Shown here piece by piece: positions 1 through 7,163 of a stretch of DNA of 64,000 nt. The notes beneath the pieces are model-generated. The model made no database searches. It saw only the letters and a list, made by a program, of their open reading frames with translations, and was not told where the DNA came from. Every line of letters starts with the position of its first letter. The stretch's first letter is position 1. Made by a program: the position numbers and the translations under genes. Origin of the DNA: Desulfocarbo sp964620595 (GTDB lineage Bacteria > Desulfobacterota > Desulfarculia > Desulfarculales > Desulfarculaceae); the NCBI GenBank assembly GCA_964620595.1, contig CAZUHP010000009.1, positions 1 through 64,000 on the forward strand, given 5' to 3'.

Positions 1-1
1 G

Positions 2-430
2 GCTGAGGTGGAAAACGGCCAGGTGATTGCCGTTGCCGAGGCCACGCCCGCCCCGCCCAAGGAAGTATGGCTGCACGTGGCCATCAGCGGCGGGGACGGC
101 GACGACCCGCCGGGCATCAAGAACGACGGCACGGACGCACTCAACATCACCGCCACCCTGCGGGCCACGGCCGACCCGGCCAGCCCGGTGATCCAGGTGT
201 CCGGCGCCTGGCGGGTCACGATCCGCGACGACACCGGCGCCATCTACGACGTGGTCAAGGTGCAGATGAACGCCGGCGTGGTGAGCGCCTCCTACACCAC
301 CACCAGCCGGCCGGCGGTGTGCGAGCTGCGCGAGCAGGATTTCGCGCCAGTGCCCGACCCGGCCGGGGGTGAGCCCTTCGCAGTGCACCTGGCCGGGCAG
401 GCCGCCTGGAAGGTGTACCGGGAGCTGTAG
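2..430 (+). CDS. Unknown protein, 5'-truncated by window edge
   Basis: The frame is open to the left edge of the window, so the start is missing; a GTG lies at position 8 but codons before it are also open. About 142 residues are visible. The chain is rich in beta-prone and small residues (for example GAWRVTIRDDTGAIYDVV and GVVSASYTTTSRPAV), with no cysteine cluster, signal peptide or membrane segment. It stops 53 bases before a permuted papain-fold gene on the same strand, so the two may be co-transcribed. The composition would fit a phage tail or baseplate accessory protein, but this is a guess from style and neighbour only; I do not recognise the family. Confidence 0.55.
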   Translation, partial: AEVENGQVIAVAEATPAPPKEVWLHVAISGGDGDDPPGIKNDGTDALNITATLRATADPASPVIQVSGAWRVTIRDDTGAIYDVVKVQMNAGVVSASYTTTSRPAVCELREQDFAPVPDPAGGEPFAVHLAGQAAWKVYREL

Positions 431-483
431 CCCGTTTCAGCCGTTGTCACTCGTGCAAGCTTAGGAGCCAGGTCTAGATCCCC

Positions 484-1098
484 ATGGTGGTCAATCTCTC
501 TCCTGGCGAGGGCGCGGACTATGGTCCCGGCTGGGCCATGTTCTGCTTCCGCCCCGGCGCCTTCCTGAGCCACAACATCGGCATGGCCACCGGCCGCGCC
601 GCCTACCAGGCCGGCCGGCTGGTGGCCACCCACGTGGCCACCGTGCTGCCGGGCGGGTGGATCGCCGAGGCGGTGGGCGGCGGCTACCGCATCAGGCCCT
701 TGCCGCCCCTGCTGGACCCGGACAACCGGGAGGCAGTGGTGTGGTTCCGCCGGCCGCGGGGGCTCACCTCCAAGGCCGCGGACCACATGTGCAACCTGGC
801 CCGGCAATGGGCGGACCAGCAGGTGCCCTACGATTACGGAGCCCTGTGGGGCTTCACCCTCTCCGATCCCGAGCGGCGCGGCCAGGAACCCAACTTCCTG
901 GAGAGCCCCCGGCGGCTCTATTGCTCCGAGGCCTACCTCAAGCAGCTCAAGGCCGCAGAGCCGCTCCTGGCCCGCCCCCTCCCCCCCCAGGTGCACGCCC
1001 GCCACGAATCCTGGTGGAGCCCGGAGGACCTGAACCGGGCCCCCGGCCTGTGGGCCTCCCCGGGCAATGCCGGCCAGCCCCCGGCCCGGCACCCGTGA
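484..1098 (+). CDS. Permuted papain-fold (NlpC/P60-like, YiiX-type) cysteine peptidase-like protein
   Basis: A 204-residue protein with the two landmarks of circularly permuted NlpC/P60 proteins. A histidine sits in a beta strand near the N terminus (THVATVLPGGWIAEAV, about residues 49-64), and a cysteine follows late in YDYGALWGF...LYCSEAYLKQL (about residues 117-158). Members of this superfamily act as peptidoglycan or lipid-linked amidases/peptidases and are common in prophage tails and as secreted enzymes. There is no signal peptide, so the substrate and location cannot be told. It lies downstream of an unknown partial gene on the same strand, and a strong hairpin follows. A phage-like module is possible but unproven. 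Confidence 0.6.
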   Translation: MVVNLSPGEGADYGPGWAMFCFRPGAFLSHNIGMATGRAAYQAGRLVATHVATVLPGGWIAEAVGGGYRIRPLPPLLDPDNREAVVWFRRPRGLTSKAADHMCNLARQWADQQVPYDYGALWGFTLSDPERRGQEPNFLESPRRLYCSEAYLKQLKAAEPLLARPLPPQVHARHESWWSPEDLNRAPGLWASPGNAGQPPARHP

Positions 1099-1118
1099 GC
1101 GGGCCGCACCCCAAGGCT

Positions 1119-1149
1119 CGAGGGGCCGGGCGATCGGCCCGGCCCCTCG
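1119..1149. terminator. Strong hairpin between converging genes
   Basis: A perfect 13-bp stem (CGAGGGGCCGGGC with its complement) closes on the 5-base loop GATCG. It sits 20 bases after the stop of the peptidase-like gene and 46 bases beyond the stop of the opposing small membrane protein gene. No tight T-run follows, so termination on either strand is inferred from position and stem strength. Confidence 0.55.
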
Positions 1150-1195
1150 GGTATTGGCTTCGCAGCTTTTGGGGGCGGCAAAAGCCGGCCCGGTT

Positions 1196-1477
1196 TCAAC
1201 GCCTGCGGTCAAAGGCCGTGGTGTAGCGCCTGCCCACCAGGTACAAGCCCAGCACGCTGAAGAGCTGAATGCCCAGGGCCGGCAAGAAGGACAAGAACAC
1301 CCAGGGCAGCACGAACAGGATCAAGCCCACCGCTATGATGACCGGCAGCACCAGCTTCCAGTGCTCCTGGAGCCAGGCCTCGTTGGCCAGCTTCCAGCGG
1401 GTGTCCGGGTCCAGCCAGACCGGTTCCGGCTCCCTGGCTTCTTCCTGGGGCTCGGGCCCCTGCTCCGGGTGCGGCAT
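1196..1477 (-). CDS. Small two-helix membrane protein of unknown function
   Basis: A 93-residue protein started by ATG with AGGAGG a few bases upstream on the minus strand. The N-terminal third is acidic and proline-rich (PEQGPEPQEEAREPEP). It is followed by a tryptophan-containing amphipathic stretch and two hydrophobic segments at about residues 42-60 and 62-80, ending in a basic tail (YTTAFDRRR). This is the look of a small inner-membrane protein with a short hairpin. I do not recognise a named family. It stands alone; the neighbour upstream on the opposite strand is cooS, and the two transcripts diverge. Confidence 0.6.
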   Translation of the reverse strand: MPHPEQGPEPQEEAREPEPVWLDPDTRWKLANEAWLQEHWKLVLPVIIAVGLILFVLPWVFLSFLPALGIQLFSVLGLYLVGRRYTTAFDRRR

Positions 1478-1539
1478 GCAACTCCCTCCTGGCGCAGCCT
1501 CAATGCCTTTGCCCTTGGAATCATAACATCATCCCGCCC

Positions 1540-1592
1540 CGCCCGTCGCCCTCCCCCGCCCCCCCGTCGCCCGCCCCCCCCGTCGCCCGTCC
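1540..1592. repeat. C-rich GTCGCC-type low-complexity tract
   Basis: Runs of 5-8 C separated by GTCGCC or GCC on the plus strand, between the small membrane protein and cooS. Very similar tracts occur at about 7540-7620 (inside a gene), 17946-17988, 29246-29302 (as complement), 54371-54416 and 62101-62155 (as complement). The shared core is C(n)GTCGCC. They could fold as G-quadruplexes on the complementary strand. Confidence 0.6.
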
Positions 1593-1641
1593 AACGAAGA
1601 ATCTGCACAAAATTTCGTTAAAGTGTTGGCGCGCTCTGTTG

Positions 1642-1670
1642 CATACCATTACTATTATAATAGGTATGGT
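1642..1670 (+). promoter_or_regulatory. AT-rich operator-like dyad over the cooS promoter
   Basis: CATACC at 1642-1647 is mirrored by GGTATG at 1663-1668 with a 15-base spacer. Nested in the same stretch is the 12-bp perfect palindrome CTATTATAATAG (1652-1663), flanked by ACCAT and ATGGT. A TATAAT hexamer lies at 1656-1661, but no good -35 is seen 16-18 bases upstream. The dyad therefore covers the likely -10 and would suit a regulator that blocks or activates transcription of cooS, which starts about 100 bases downstream. Half-site and spacer sizes resemble NikR sites (6 bp, about 16 bp, 6 bp), but the half-site sequence differs. Confidence 0.5.
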
Positions 1671-1761
1671 TCTCAATCTGGCCAAGCCGCTGTGCTGAGG
1701 GGGTCGTGGCTGCTTGCGCCTGCACCAATACCGCCACTCATCTTTCAGGAGGCACTAGGCG

Positions 1762-3732
1762 ATGGCAGACCAAAAGAAAAAGGCAAAGCAGAACCTTATA
1801 CCGGTAGAGGAACTCACCATCTGCGAGACGACCCAGCAGATGCTGAGCAAGGCCCGGCGGGACGAGGTGGAGATCGCCTTTGACCGGGCCCAGGCCATGA
1901 AGGCCTGTCCCATCGGCGCCAAGAGCGCCTGCTGCAAAAACTGCTTCATGGGTCCCTGCCGCCTCAACGCCAACGACCCCTACGGCAAGGTGGGCATCTG
2001 CGGCGCCACCATCGACACCATCCAGTCGCGCAACTTCGGCCGCATGGTGGCCACGGGCACTGCTTCCCACACCGACCACGGCATGGACATGCTCAAGCTG
2101 TTCCGGGGGGTGGTTGAGGGCCGCATCAAGGACTACGAGATCCAGGACACCGAAAAGCTCTTCGAGGTGGCCGAGGAGCTGGGCATCGCCACCAGGGACC
2201 GCGAGGTGCTGGAGGTGGCCCGCGACCTGGCCACCGAGCTGGAGAAGACCTACACCCAGACCGAGGGCGAGATACCCTTCATCAAGCGCGCGCCCCAGGC
2301 CACCCAGGAGATGTGGCGCAAGGCCGGGGTGGTGCCCCGGGGCGCCATGCGCGAGATCATGGAGATGATGAACCGCACCCACATGGGCATGGACCAGGAC
2401 TACGAGAACATCATCAAGCAGATCAGCCGCACCGCCCTGTCCGACGGCTGGGGGGGCTCCATGGTGGCCACCGAGGTGGGGGACATCCTCTTTGGCACGC
2501 CCAAGCCCACCCAGGGCGAGGTGAACATGGGAGTGCTCAAGGCGGACCAGGTGAACATCATCATCCACGGCCACGAGCCCAACCTGTTCGACTCCATGCT
2601 GGCCTCGGTTTCCGACCCGGCCCTGGTGGAAAAGGCCAAGGCGGCGGGGGCCAAGGGCATCAACCTGGTGGGCATGTGCTGCTCCGGCCTGGAGATGCTC
2701 TCCCGCCGCGGCATCCCCCACGCGGGCAACTTCATGAGCACCGAGGCGGTGCTGGTCACCGGCGCGGTGGACGCCATGGCGGTGGACGTGCAGTGCATCA
2801 AGCAGGGCCTGGGCAAGGTGGCCGAATGCTACGGCACCAGGCTGTTCACCACCAACCCCCGGGCCCACATCGAGGGGGTCATGCACGTGGAGTTCGAGGA
2901 GGACGACCCCCGGGACTGCACCGACATCGTGGTGGAGATGGCCATCAAGCGCTTTGCCAACCGCCAGGCGCCCGTGCAGATACCCCAGCGCAAGGACCGC
3001 GGGGTATACGGATTTTCCCACGAGTACATCAACTACATGCTGGGCGGCACCTTCCGCGGCTCCTACACGCCCCTGAACGAGAACATCATCAACGGCCGCA
3101 TCCGGGGCGTGGCCGGGGTGGTGGGCTGCACCAATCCCCGGGTCAAGCAGGACTGGGTACACGTAGAGCTGGTCAAGGAGCTCATCAAAAACGACGTGCT
3201 GGTGGTGCAGACCGGCTGTTCCCAGATCGCGCTGGCCAAGGCCGGCCTGCTCGCGCCCGAGGCCGCGGCCCTGGCCGGGGCGGGCCTGCACGAGGTGTGC
3301 GAGGCGGTGGGCATGCCCCCGGTGCTAGGCCTGGGCGCCTGCGTGGACAACAGCCGCATCCTCATCGCCTGCTCGGAGATGGTCAAGACCGGCGGCCTGG
3401 GCGAGAGCATCGCGGACCTGCCCGTGGCCGGGGCCGCGCCGGAGTACATGAGCGAGAAGGCCATCGCCATCGGCCAGTACTTCGTGGCCTCGGGCGTGTA
3501 CACCGTCTTCGGCGTCACCTTCCCCATCGTGGAGGGCACCAAGTTCCACGACCTCCTGTTCAACCGGCTGGAGGACATGGGCATGGGCAAGTGGGACTTC
3601 TGCGTGGACCCCCACGAGATGGCCCGCAAGATGATCGCCCACATCGACAAGAAGCGCGCCGCCCTGGGCCTGGACAAGGGCCGGGAGCGGGTGCTGGTGG
3701 ACATGGCCGACCGCCGGGCCATGGACGCCTGA
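1762..3732 (+). CDS. cooS: Carbon monoxide dehydrogenase, catalytic subunit
   Basis: A 656-residue monofunctional Ni-Fe CO dehydrogenase that oxidises CO to CO2 in the cytoplasm, passing electrons to a ferredoxin-type partner. The AGGAGG ribosome site ends 9 bases before the ATG. Cysteines 49 and 57 fit the D-cluster; C58, C61, C66 and C80 fit the B-cluster (CCKNCFMGPC). The C-cluster ligands are present: His271 in HGHEP, Cys306/307 in GMCCSG, Cys345 in VDVQC, Cys456 in GCTNP, Cys486 in TGCSQ and Cys527 in GACVDN. No acetyl-CoA synthase gene, cooF ferredoxin, cooC or CODH-linked hydrogenase is next to it, so the electron acceptor is unknown. A Rho-independent terminator follows, making it a one-gene unit. 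Confidence 0.95.
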   Translation: MADQKKKAKQNLIPVEELTICETTQQMLSKARRDEVEIAFDRAQAMKACPIGAKSACCKNCFMGPCRLNANDPYGKVGICGATIDTIQSRNFGRMVATGTASHTDHGMDMLKLFRGVVEGRIKDYEIQDTEKLFEVAEELGIATRDREVLEVARDLATELEKTYTQTEGEIPFIKRAPQATQEMWRKAGVVPRGAMREIMEMMNRTHMGMDQDYENIIKQISRTALSDGWGGSMVATEVGDILFGTPKPTQGEVNMGVLKADQVNIIIHGHEPNLFDSMLASVSDPALVEKAKAAGAKGINLVGMCCSGLEMLSRRGIPHAGNFMSTEAVLVTGAVDAMAVDVQCIKQGLGKVAECYGTRLFTTNPRAHIEGVMHVEFEEDDPRDCTDIVVEMAIKRFANRQAPVQIPQRKDRGVYGFSHEYINYMLGGTFRGSYTPLNENIINGRIRGVAGVVGCTNPRVKQDWVHVELVKELIKNDVLVVQTGCSQIALAKAGLLAPEAAALAGAGLHEVCEAVGMPPVLGLGACVDNSRILIACSEMVKTGGLGESIADLPVAGAAPEYMSEKAIAIGQYFVASGVYTVFGVTFPIVEGTKFHDLLFNRLEDMGMGKWDFCVDPHEMARKMIAHIDKKRAALGLDKGRERVLVDMADRRAMDA

Positions 3733-3763
3733 TCCTCGGCCCTTTTCCAACCCGAGCCAACGG

Positions 3764-3793
3764 GGGGCGCGTCCAGGAGGGCGCGCCCCTTTT
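3764..3793 (+). terminator. Rho-independent terminator of cooS
   Basis: GGGGCGCG (3764-3771) pairs with CGCGCCCC (3782-3789) over a 10-base loop and is followed directly by TTTT. It lies 31 bases after the cooS stop codon. The remaining sequence from here to 4041 holds no gene that I can support. Confidence 0.8.
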
Positions 3794-4001
3794 CAGGTCC
3801 GTGGCCCGCAACAGGCCGCAGGTAGTGAGTCTGTTGGATTCTAAAGCGCTTTCTCCAGGGCTACGTCTATGATTTCCTTTCGCAACAATGGAAATGTACC
3901 TGCCCAAAGGAGCAAAAAGCGAAAAGACCCCGCCATCGTAACTCCAGGGGAAAAAAGCGGCAAGGCCCGCGCCCGAAAACCCACGTCCGAGCAACGGTCA
4001 G

Positions 4002-4019
4002 AAATAGCCCAAAAGGCTA
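4002..4019 (-). terminator. Weak terminator after the ATPase/TOPRIM gene
   Basis: Read on the minus strand, TAGCC and GGCTA form a 5-bp stem followed by TTTC, 23 bases past the stop codon of the ATPase/TOPRIM gene. The stem is short, so the call is tentative. Confidence 0.35.
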
Positions 4020-4041
4020 CATAGAAACGTTAGGGTAAATC

Positions 4042-5493
4042 CTAAACGCCACTAAGCGCATCCTTAATCGGCAAAACAATCTTTTCTAGTTCTTCTTTAG
4101 TGGCGCAGTTGGCCGCCCATGAGGCGCACATAACTTGCCATAAATTAGAGCTACCCACATAAAGCGGGTCAGCGGCATACTTGAGCCAATCATGATGATC
4201 AGGTAGAGTCATCGCTTTGTCAAGTGAATCGATTACGTCTGAAGGTCCTCTATCAAGTCGCTCTGCCAAACTTGGCCAGCCTTTTTCTTTTAAGGCGCCA
4301 AACACAAAACGTTCGGGAGATTCCTCTCCAGGCAATAGAACAACCCCGGGCCTTTCCGTTTGGTCCCCGTCAAGAAAAACCACAGACGGGCGGGGGAACT
4401 TATTTTTCTCAACCATTAGCCCCAAGCTCCTCCCAACCGATGCCGCACCATAGGGAATTATTTCAATTCTTGAAACCAAATCTTTCTCTCGTTTGATTAT
4501 GGCTTCTTTAACCAGCATCGCAGAGATATCGTCTTCCACATAAACATCACATTCCGGGTGGTCTTCTTCGTCCATTCTGGACATGGCAAATTCCGGGCTC
4601 ACACCTGTTACCGTTGATCTCGTGGAACCACTTTCTACTATGTATATTCTTCCTTCTGGTGGCAATTCAGCCAGCACATACGGACTATGCGTTGAAATAA
4701 TAAATTGAATTTCTTTTTCCCTGGCTTGGGTCGCTAGGTCGCGAATAAGTCGGCGTTGTGCCCTGGGATGAAGAGAGGACTCAATCTCATCTATTATAAC
4801 TAGCGAATATTTTTCAAAGTCTTCGCTTAGCAATTCAGCAGAGGTTAATTCTCCCGCCCCCTGATGAAAACCAGAATATCCTATGCCGTTTCTTTCAACT
4901 ACAGATACCGTGCGCTTGGAGTCAATCGTGGTCGTCGCAAGTCTTGCCGAGTCGTAATGAATACCCATAATATTGGAGAGCCTTTGAACCATTTCGCTGG
5001 CAAACGAATCGGCACGGCTTTCTGACACGGTTGATTTTGCCAGCTTCTTGTATCCCGCACGTGCAGATAATGGTTGAATTCTACTAAGGTCAATGTAATA
5101 AACTCTCCGGATTTTGCGCTGTAGATTTCCCCTCCATCTGGTAGTTGGCTTGCGGATACTTGCAACCGTTGTCCCCTCATCTCCCTCGCGCACAGAATAT
5201 TTCACCATGACATTTTTCACTTCATCCCAAGCGGTATCTGGAAAAAAATCGGAGGCAAATTTTTGTTTAGGCGCATGTTTTGGTGCTCTATATACTGAAG
5301 CTGCCGCCTGTAAAATAGTGCTTTTCCCTGCACCATTTTCCCCCACAACGGCCACCATTGGAAAGTTGAACTCAATGCGCTGTCCATCCCAACCACGCAA
5401 ACCCTTTATTTCTAACCATTCCAGCCTTTTGGGCCAAGACCCTCCCGTTAACCACTTGTTTCGAAGTCTCCGCATCTCCCTGGAATTTGCCAT
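4042..5493 (-). CDS. AAA/ABC-type ATPase with C-terminal TOPRIM-like nuclease domain (OLD-like)
   Basis: A 483-residue protein from the ATG at 5493, chosen because GGAGG lies 7 bases before it; the frame stays open another 34 codons upstream without a ribosome site. Walker A is GENGAGKST (51-59), an ABC-like signature is QGAGE (211-215), Walker B is LVIIDEIESSLHP (231-243), and a switch histidine lies in STHSP. The C-terminal half carries TOPRIM-type acidic residues: YVEDD (318-322) and LDGDQ (374-378). ATPase plus TOPRIM is the plan of the OLD family, which includes phage-defence nucleases such as GajA. No UvrD-like helicase, DUF4435 or toxin partner is adjacent. The gene is strikingly AT-rich against its neighbours and lies beside IS1 debris, so recent transfer is likely. 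Defence is inference. Confidence 0.8.
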   Translation of the reverse strand: MANSREMRRLRNKWLTGGSWPKRLEWLEIKGLRGWDGQRIEFNFPMVAVVGENGAGKSTILQAAASVYRAPKHAPKQKFASDFFPDTAWDEVKNVMVKYSVREGDEGTTVASIRKPTTRWRGNLQRKIRRVYYIDLSRIQPLSARAGYKKLAKSTVSESRADSFASEMVQRLSNIMGIHYDSARLATTTIDSKRTVSVVERNGIGYSGFHQGAGELTSAELLSEDFEKYSLVIIDEIESSLHPRAQRRLIRDLATQAREKEIQFIISTHSPYVLAELPPEGRIYIVESGSTRSTVTGVSPEFAMSRMDEEDHPECDVYVEDDISAMLVKEAIIKREKDLVSRIEIIPYGAASVGRSLGLMVEKNKFPRPSVVFLDGDQTERPGVVLLPGEESPERFVFGALKEKGWPSLAERLDRGPSDVIDSLDKAMTLPDHHDWLKYAADPLYVGSSNLWQVMCASWAANCATKEELEKIVLPIKDALSGV

Positions 5494-5619
5494 TTCCCGC
5501 CTCCGAAAGTTCATATTGACCACACTTATATACTCCAAACCAGAACAGAGCCGTATATATTTTTTATTGATATCATTTTTTTCATACAAGGTCAACTAAG
5601 ACAGCGGCCCAAAACCAAT

Positions 5620-5930
5620 TTGAATGCGCAAAACCAAACAGAGTTGATTTGCTCCTGGATGGTGGGAGTTCGCAGCGTCGAAACTGTGCCAAATACTTCA
5701 TAGAAGGTTTGGTAACTAGACCTGCTACCCACATCCAAAAGACCACCGATGGTTACGGCGTTTATCTTGAAGCCGCATATGAAGCCTTTGGGGCTGATAT
5801 AGACGATGGGACCCTGGTTAAGCAGTATGGCTCCAGTACAGAGACAATGGTGCAATATAGCCCGCCCAAGGTGATCAGGTGCGAGGCGGCTACCATAGAA
5901 TCAAACTACGGCACCTCCCACCCGCGCCGC
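5620..5930 (+). pseudogene. Decayed C-terminal part of an IS1-family transposase
   Basis: Two frames together give an IS1-type transposase end. The first reads TELICSWMVGVRSVETV from about 5638 and hits a TAG at 5701. The next frame continues from about 5691 with TTDGYGVYLEAAYEAFGADI and LVKQYG, then YSPPKV and a last faint match ESNYGTSH near 5925. In intact IS1-family proteins the order is SWMVGxR, then TDGxxxYLEAVxxAFGxDxDY, LVKxYG, YSPAEC and a region around STSxVERQN. The remnant therefore lacks its 5' half, has a frameshift, and is cut off before the catalytic glutamate region. No terminal inverted repeats were found. The match rests on recognition of the motif string, not on a search. 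Confidence 0.65.
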
Positions 5931-6150
5931 AGGTTGACAACCACCGCGGCAAAGGTTAACATCGGCGCGGGTCGGCTTAGGTCGTCGCGCACTGAAGTGC
6001 GCCCCCTGCGGCCGTCGAGGCCGGCGGAGATGGCGGGGCCGGAGGGGACGGCGGGAACGGGACCGTCCCCCATGCTGGCCGGCACCGAGCCACCCATCTG
6101 AGCAAACGCAAGGCCGGGGCCTTTGCCCCCGGCCCCACAACCTGGTCAAG

Positions 6151-6193
6151 AAGGCCGTTACCCCCCCCTTGTGGGGGGTGGCGGCCTTTTTTT
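6151..6193 (+). terminator. Strong Rho-independent terminator or attenuator
   Basis: GGCCG (6153-6157) and a run of C pair with a run of G and CGGCC (6182-6186), followed by seven T. A second GC hairpin (GGCCGGGG with CCCCGGCC, about 6111-6135) lies just upstream. No intact gene precedes it on the plus strand, so it may be a leftover of the inserted element or part of a leader controlling the downstream NikK-like gene. Confidence 0.6.
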
Positions 6194-6309
6194 GTTGCCC
6201 GCTGCCCGGCGGCGGCCAGGAAAGGAGGTGATGCCTGCCCGCGCCCCCTGCTGCCAGGGGGAACTGGATGCGATCGATCCATTGGACCGACAAGCAACGC
6301 CAAACCAGG

Positions 6310-6376
6310 CCGGCCGTTGCAACGGCCGGAAAACACGCTCCGCAGGACCCGCTGCTGGTTCAGCCGGCCCTGCGGA
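6310..6376 (+). promoter_or_regulatory. Structured 5' leader of the NikK-like gene
   Basis: A perfect 20-base palindrome, CCGGCCGTTG followed by CAACGGCCGG (6310-6329), is followed by a second hairpin with TCCGCAGG (6339-6346) pairing CCTGCGGA (6369-6376). The start codon lies 20-26 bases later. The sequence does not match the conserved boxes of cobalamin or NiCo riboswitches that I can recall, so only an RNA leader of unknown type is claimed. Confidence 0.4.
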
Positions 6377-6395
6377 TCAACTTGGAAAGAGAGGT

Positions 6396-7163
6396 GTGAA
6401 GGTGATCAAGCACAAGACTTTGCTGGGCCTCCTGTTGGCCCTGGGCCTGTGTCTCCATGCCGGCGCTGCCGGGGCCCACGACCTTTGGCTCTCCTGCCCC
6501 CAGGCCAAGGCCGGCCAGAAGCTCGTCATAGAGATGGGCTATGGCCACAAGTTCCCCCAAAGCGAACCCCTGGACCCCAAGCTGGTGGATGAGCTCTATG
6601 TGATCGGCCCCCAGGGCAAGATCAGCACCAGTCCCCTGGCCGGGATGAAGTACCAGTCCGCGCGGCCCCTGGCCCAAGGCTCCTACCTGGTAGTGGGCAG
6701 CTCCAAGCCGCAGTGGTACAGCCTCTCGCCCGACGGGTGGGTGAACAAGCCCAAGAACCAGGTGCCCGAGGCCATACGCTGCGTGCGCGCGGTGAAGTAC
6801 GCCAAGACCCTGGTCAACCTGGGCGGCAAGCCGGGGCAGGTGTCAAAGCCGGTGGGCCAGCCCCTGGAGATCGTGCCCCTGGCCGATCCCGCCGCCCTCA
6901 AGGCCGGCGACGAGCTGCCGGTGCAGGTGCTGCTGAACGGCAAGCCCCTGGCCAAGGCCGAGGTCATGGCCACCTTTGCCGGCTTCAGCCGGGAAGGCGC
7001 CATGGCCTTCTACGCCAAGACCGACGACAAGGGCCTGGTCAAGGTGAAGCTGTGGCATCCTGGCCGCTGGCTGGTGCGCACCGGCCACAAGACGCCTTTC
7101 AAGGACCCGGCCCGGTGCGACACCTTCAGCCAGGGCGCGGCCCTCACCTTTGAGCTGAAGTGA
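6396..7163 (+). CDS. NikK-like secreted DUF4198 protein, nickel uptake component
   Basis: About 255 residues. Start is GTG at 6396 or 6402; GAGAGG at 6389-6394 is better placed for 6402. A classic signal peptide (KHKTLLGLLLALGLCLHAGA) is probably cut after AGA, leaving His as the mature N terminus (HDLWLSCP). The DUF4198 core follows, with GYGHKFP, LEIVPLADP and CDTFSQGAALTFEL. In the family, NikK is a periplasmic or exported component of some ECF-type Ni/Co transporters (NikKMLQO). Its stop overlaps the next start by one base, and the next protein is NikL-like. No NikM, NikQ or NikO is in the window, so a partner transporter must be elsewhere. Confidence 0.75.
   Translation: MKVIKHKTLLGLLLALGLCLHAGAAGAHDLWLSCPQAKAGQKLVIEMGYGHKFPQSEPLDPKLVDELYVIGPQGKISTSPLAGMKYQSARPLAQGSYLVVGSSKPQWYSLSPDGWVNKPKNQVPEAIRCVRAVKYAKTLVNLGGKPGQVSKPVGQPLEIVPLADPAALKAGDELPVQVLLNGKPLAKAEVMATFAGFSREGAMAFYAKTDDKGLVKVKLWHPGRWLVRTGHKTPFKDPARCDTFSQGAALTFELK

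Noticed and set aside
1738..3291. A 517-codon open frame antisense to cooS
   Set aside because: It mirrors the third-position GC bias of cooS, has a His/Leu/Val/Gly-rich composition without any family motif, and cooS itself is unmistakable.
3800..4041. A tRNA gene or attachment site after cooS marking the island border
   Set aside because: No cloverleaf or T-arm consensus could be drawn, and no direct repeat with the region near 5930-6150 was found by eye.
4042..5493. GajA of a Gabija system or an AriAB PARIS fusion
   Set aside because: No GajB-type helicase gene is adjacent, and the C-terminal part was recognised only as TOPRIM-like, not as DUF4435; a generic OLD-like call is safer.
5649..6101. 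An intact 150-codon gene on the plus strand
   Set aside because: Its first 90 codons are one frame of the decayed IS1-type transposase and the rest is unrelated GC-rich sequence, so it is debris, not a gene.
6151..6395. Cobalamin or NiCo riboswitch before the NikK-like gene
   Set aside because: The conserved boxes that I know for these riboswitches are not found; only unspecific hairpins can be supported.
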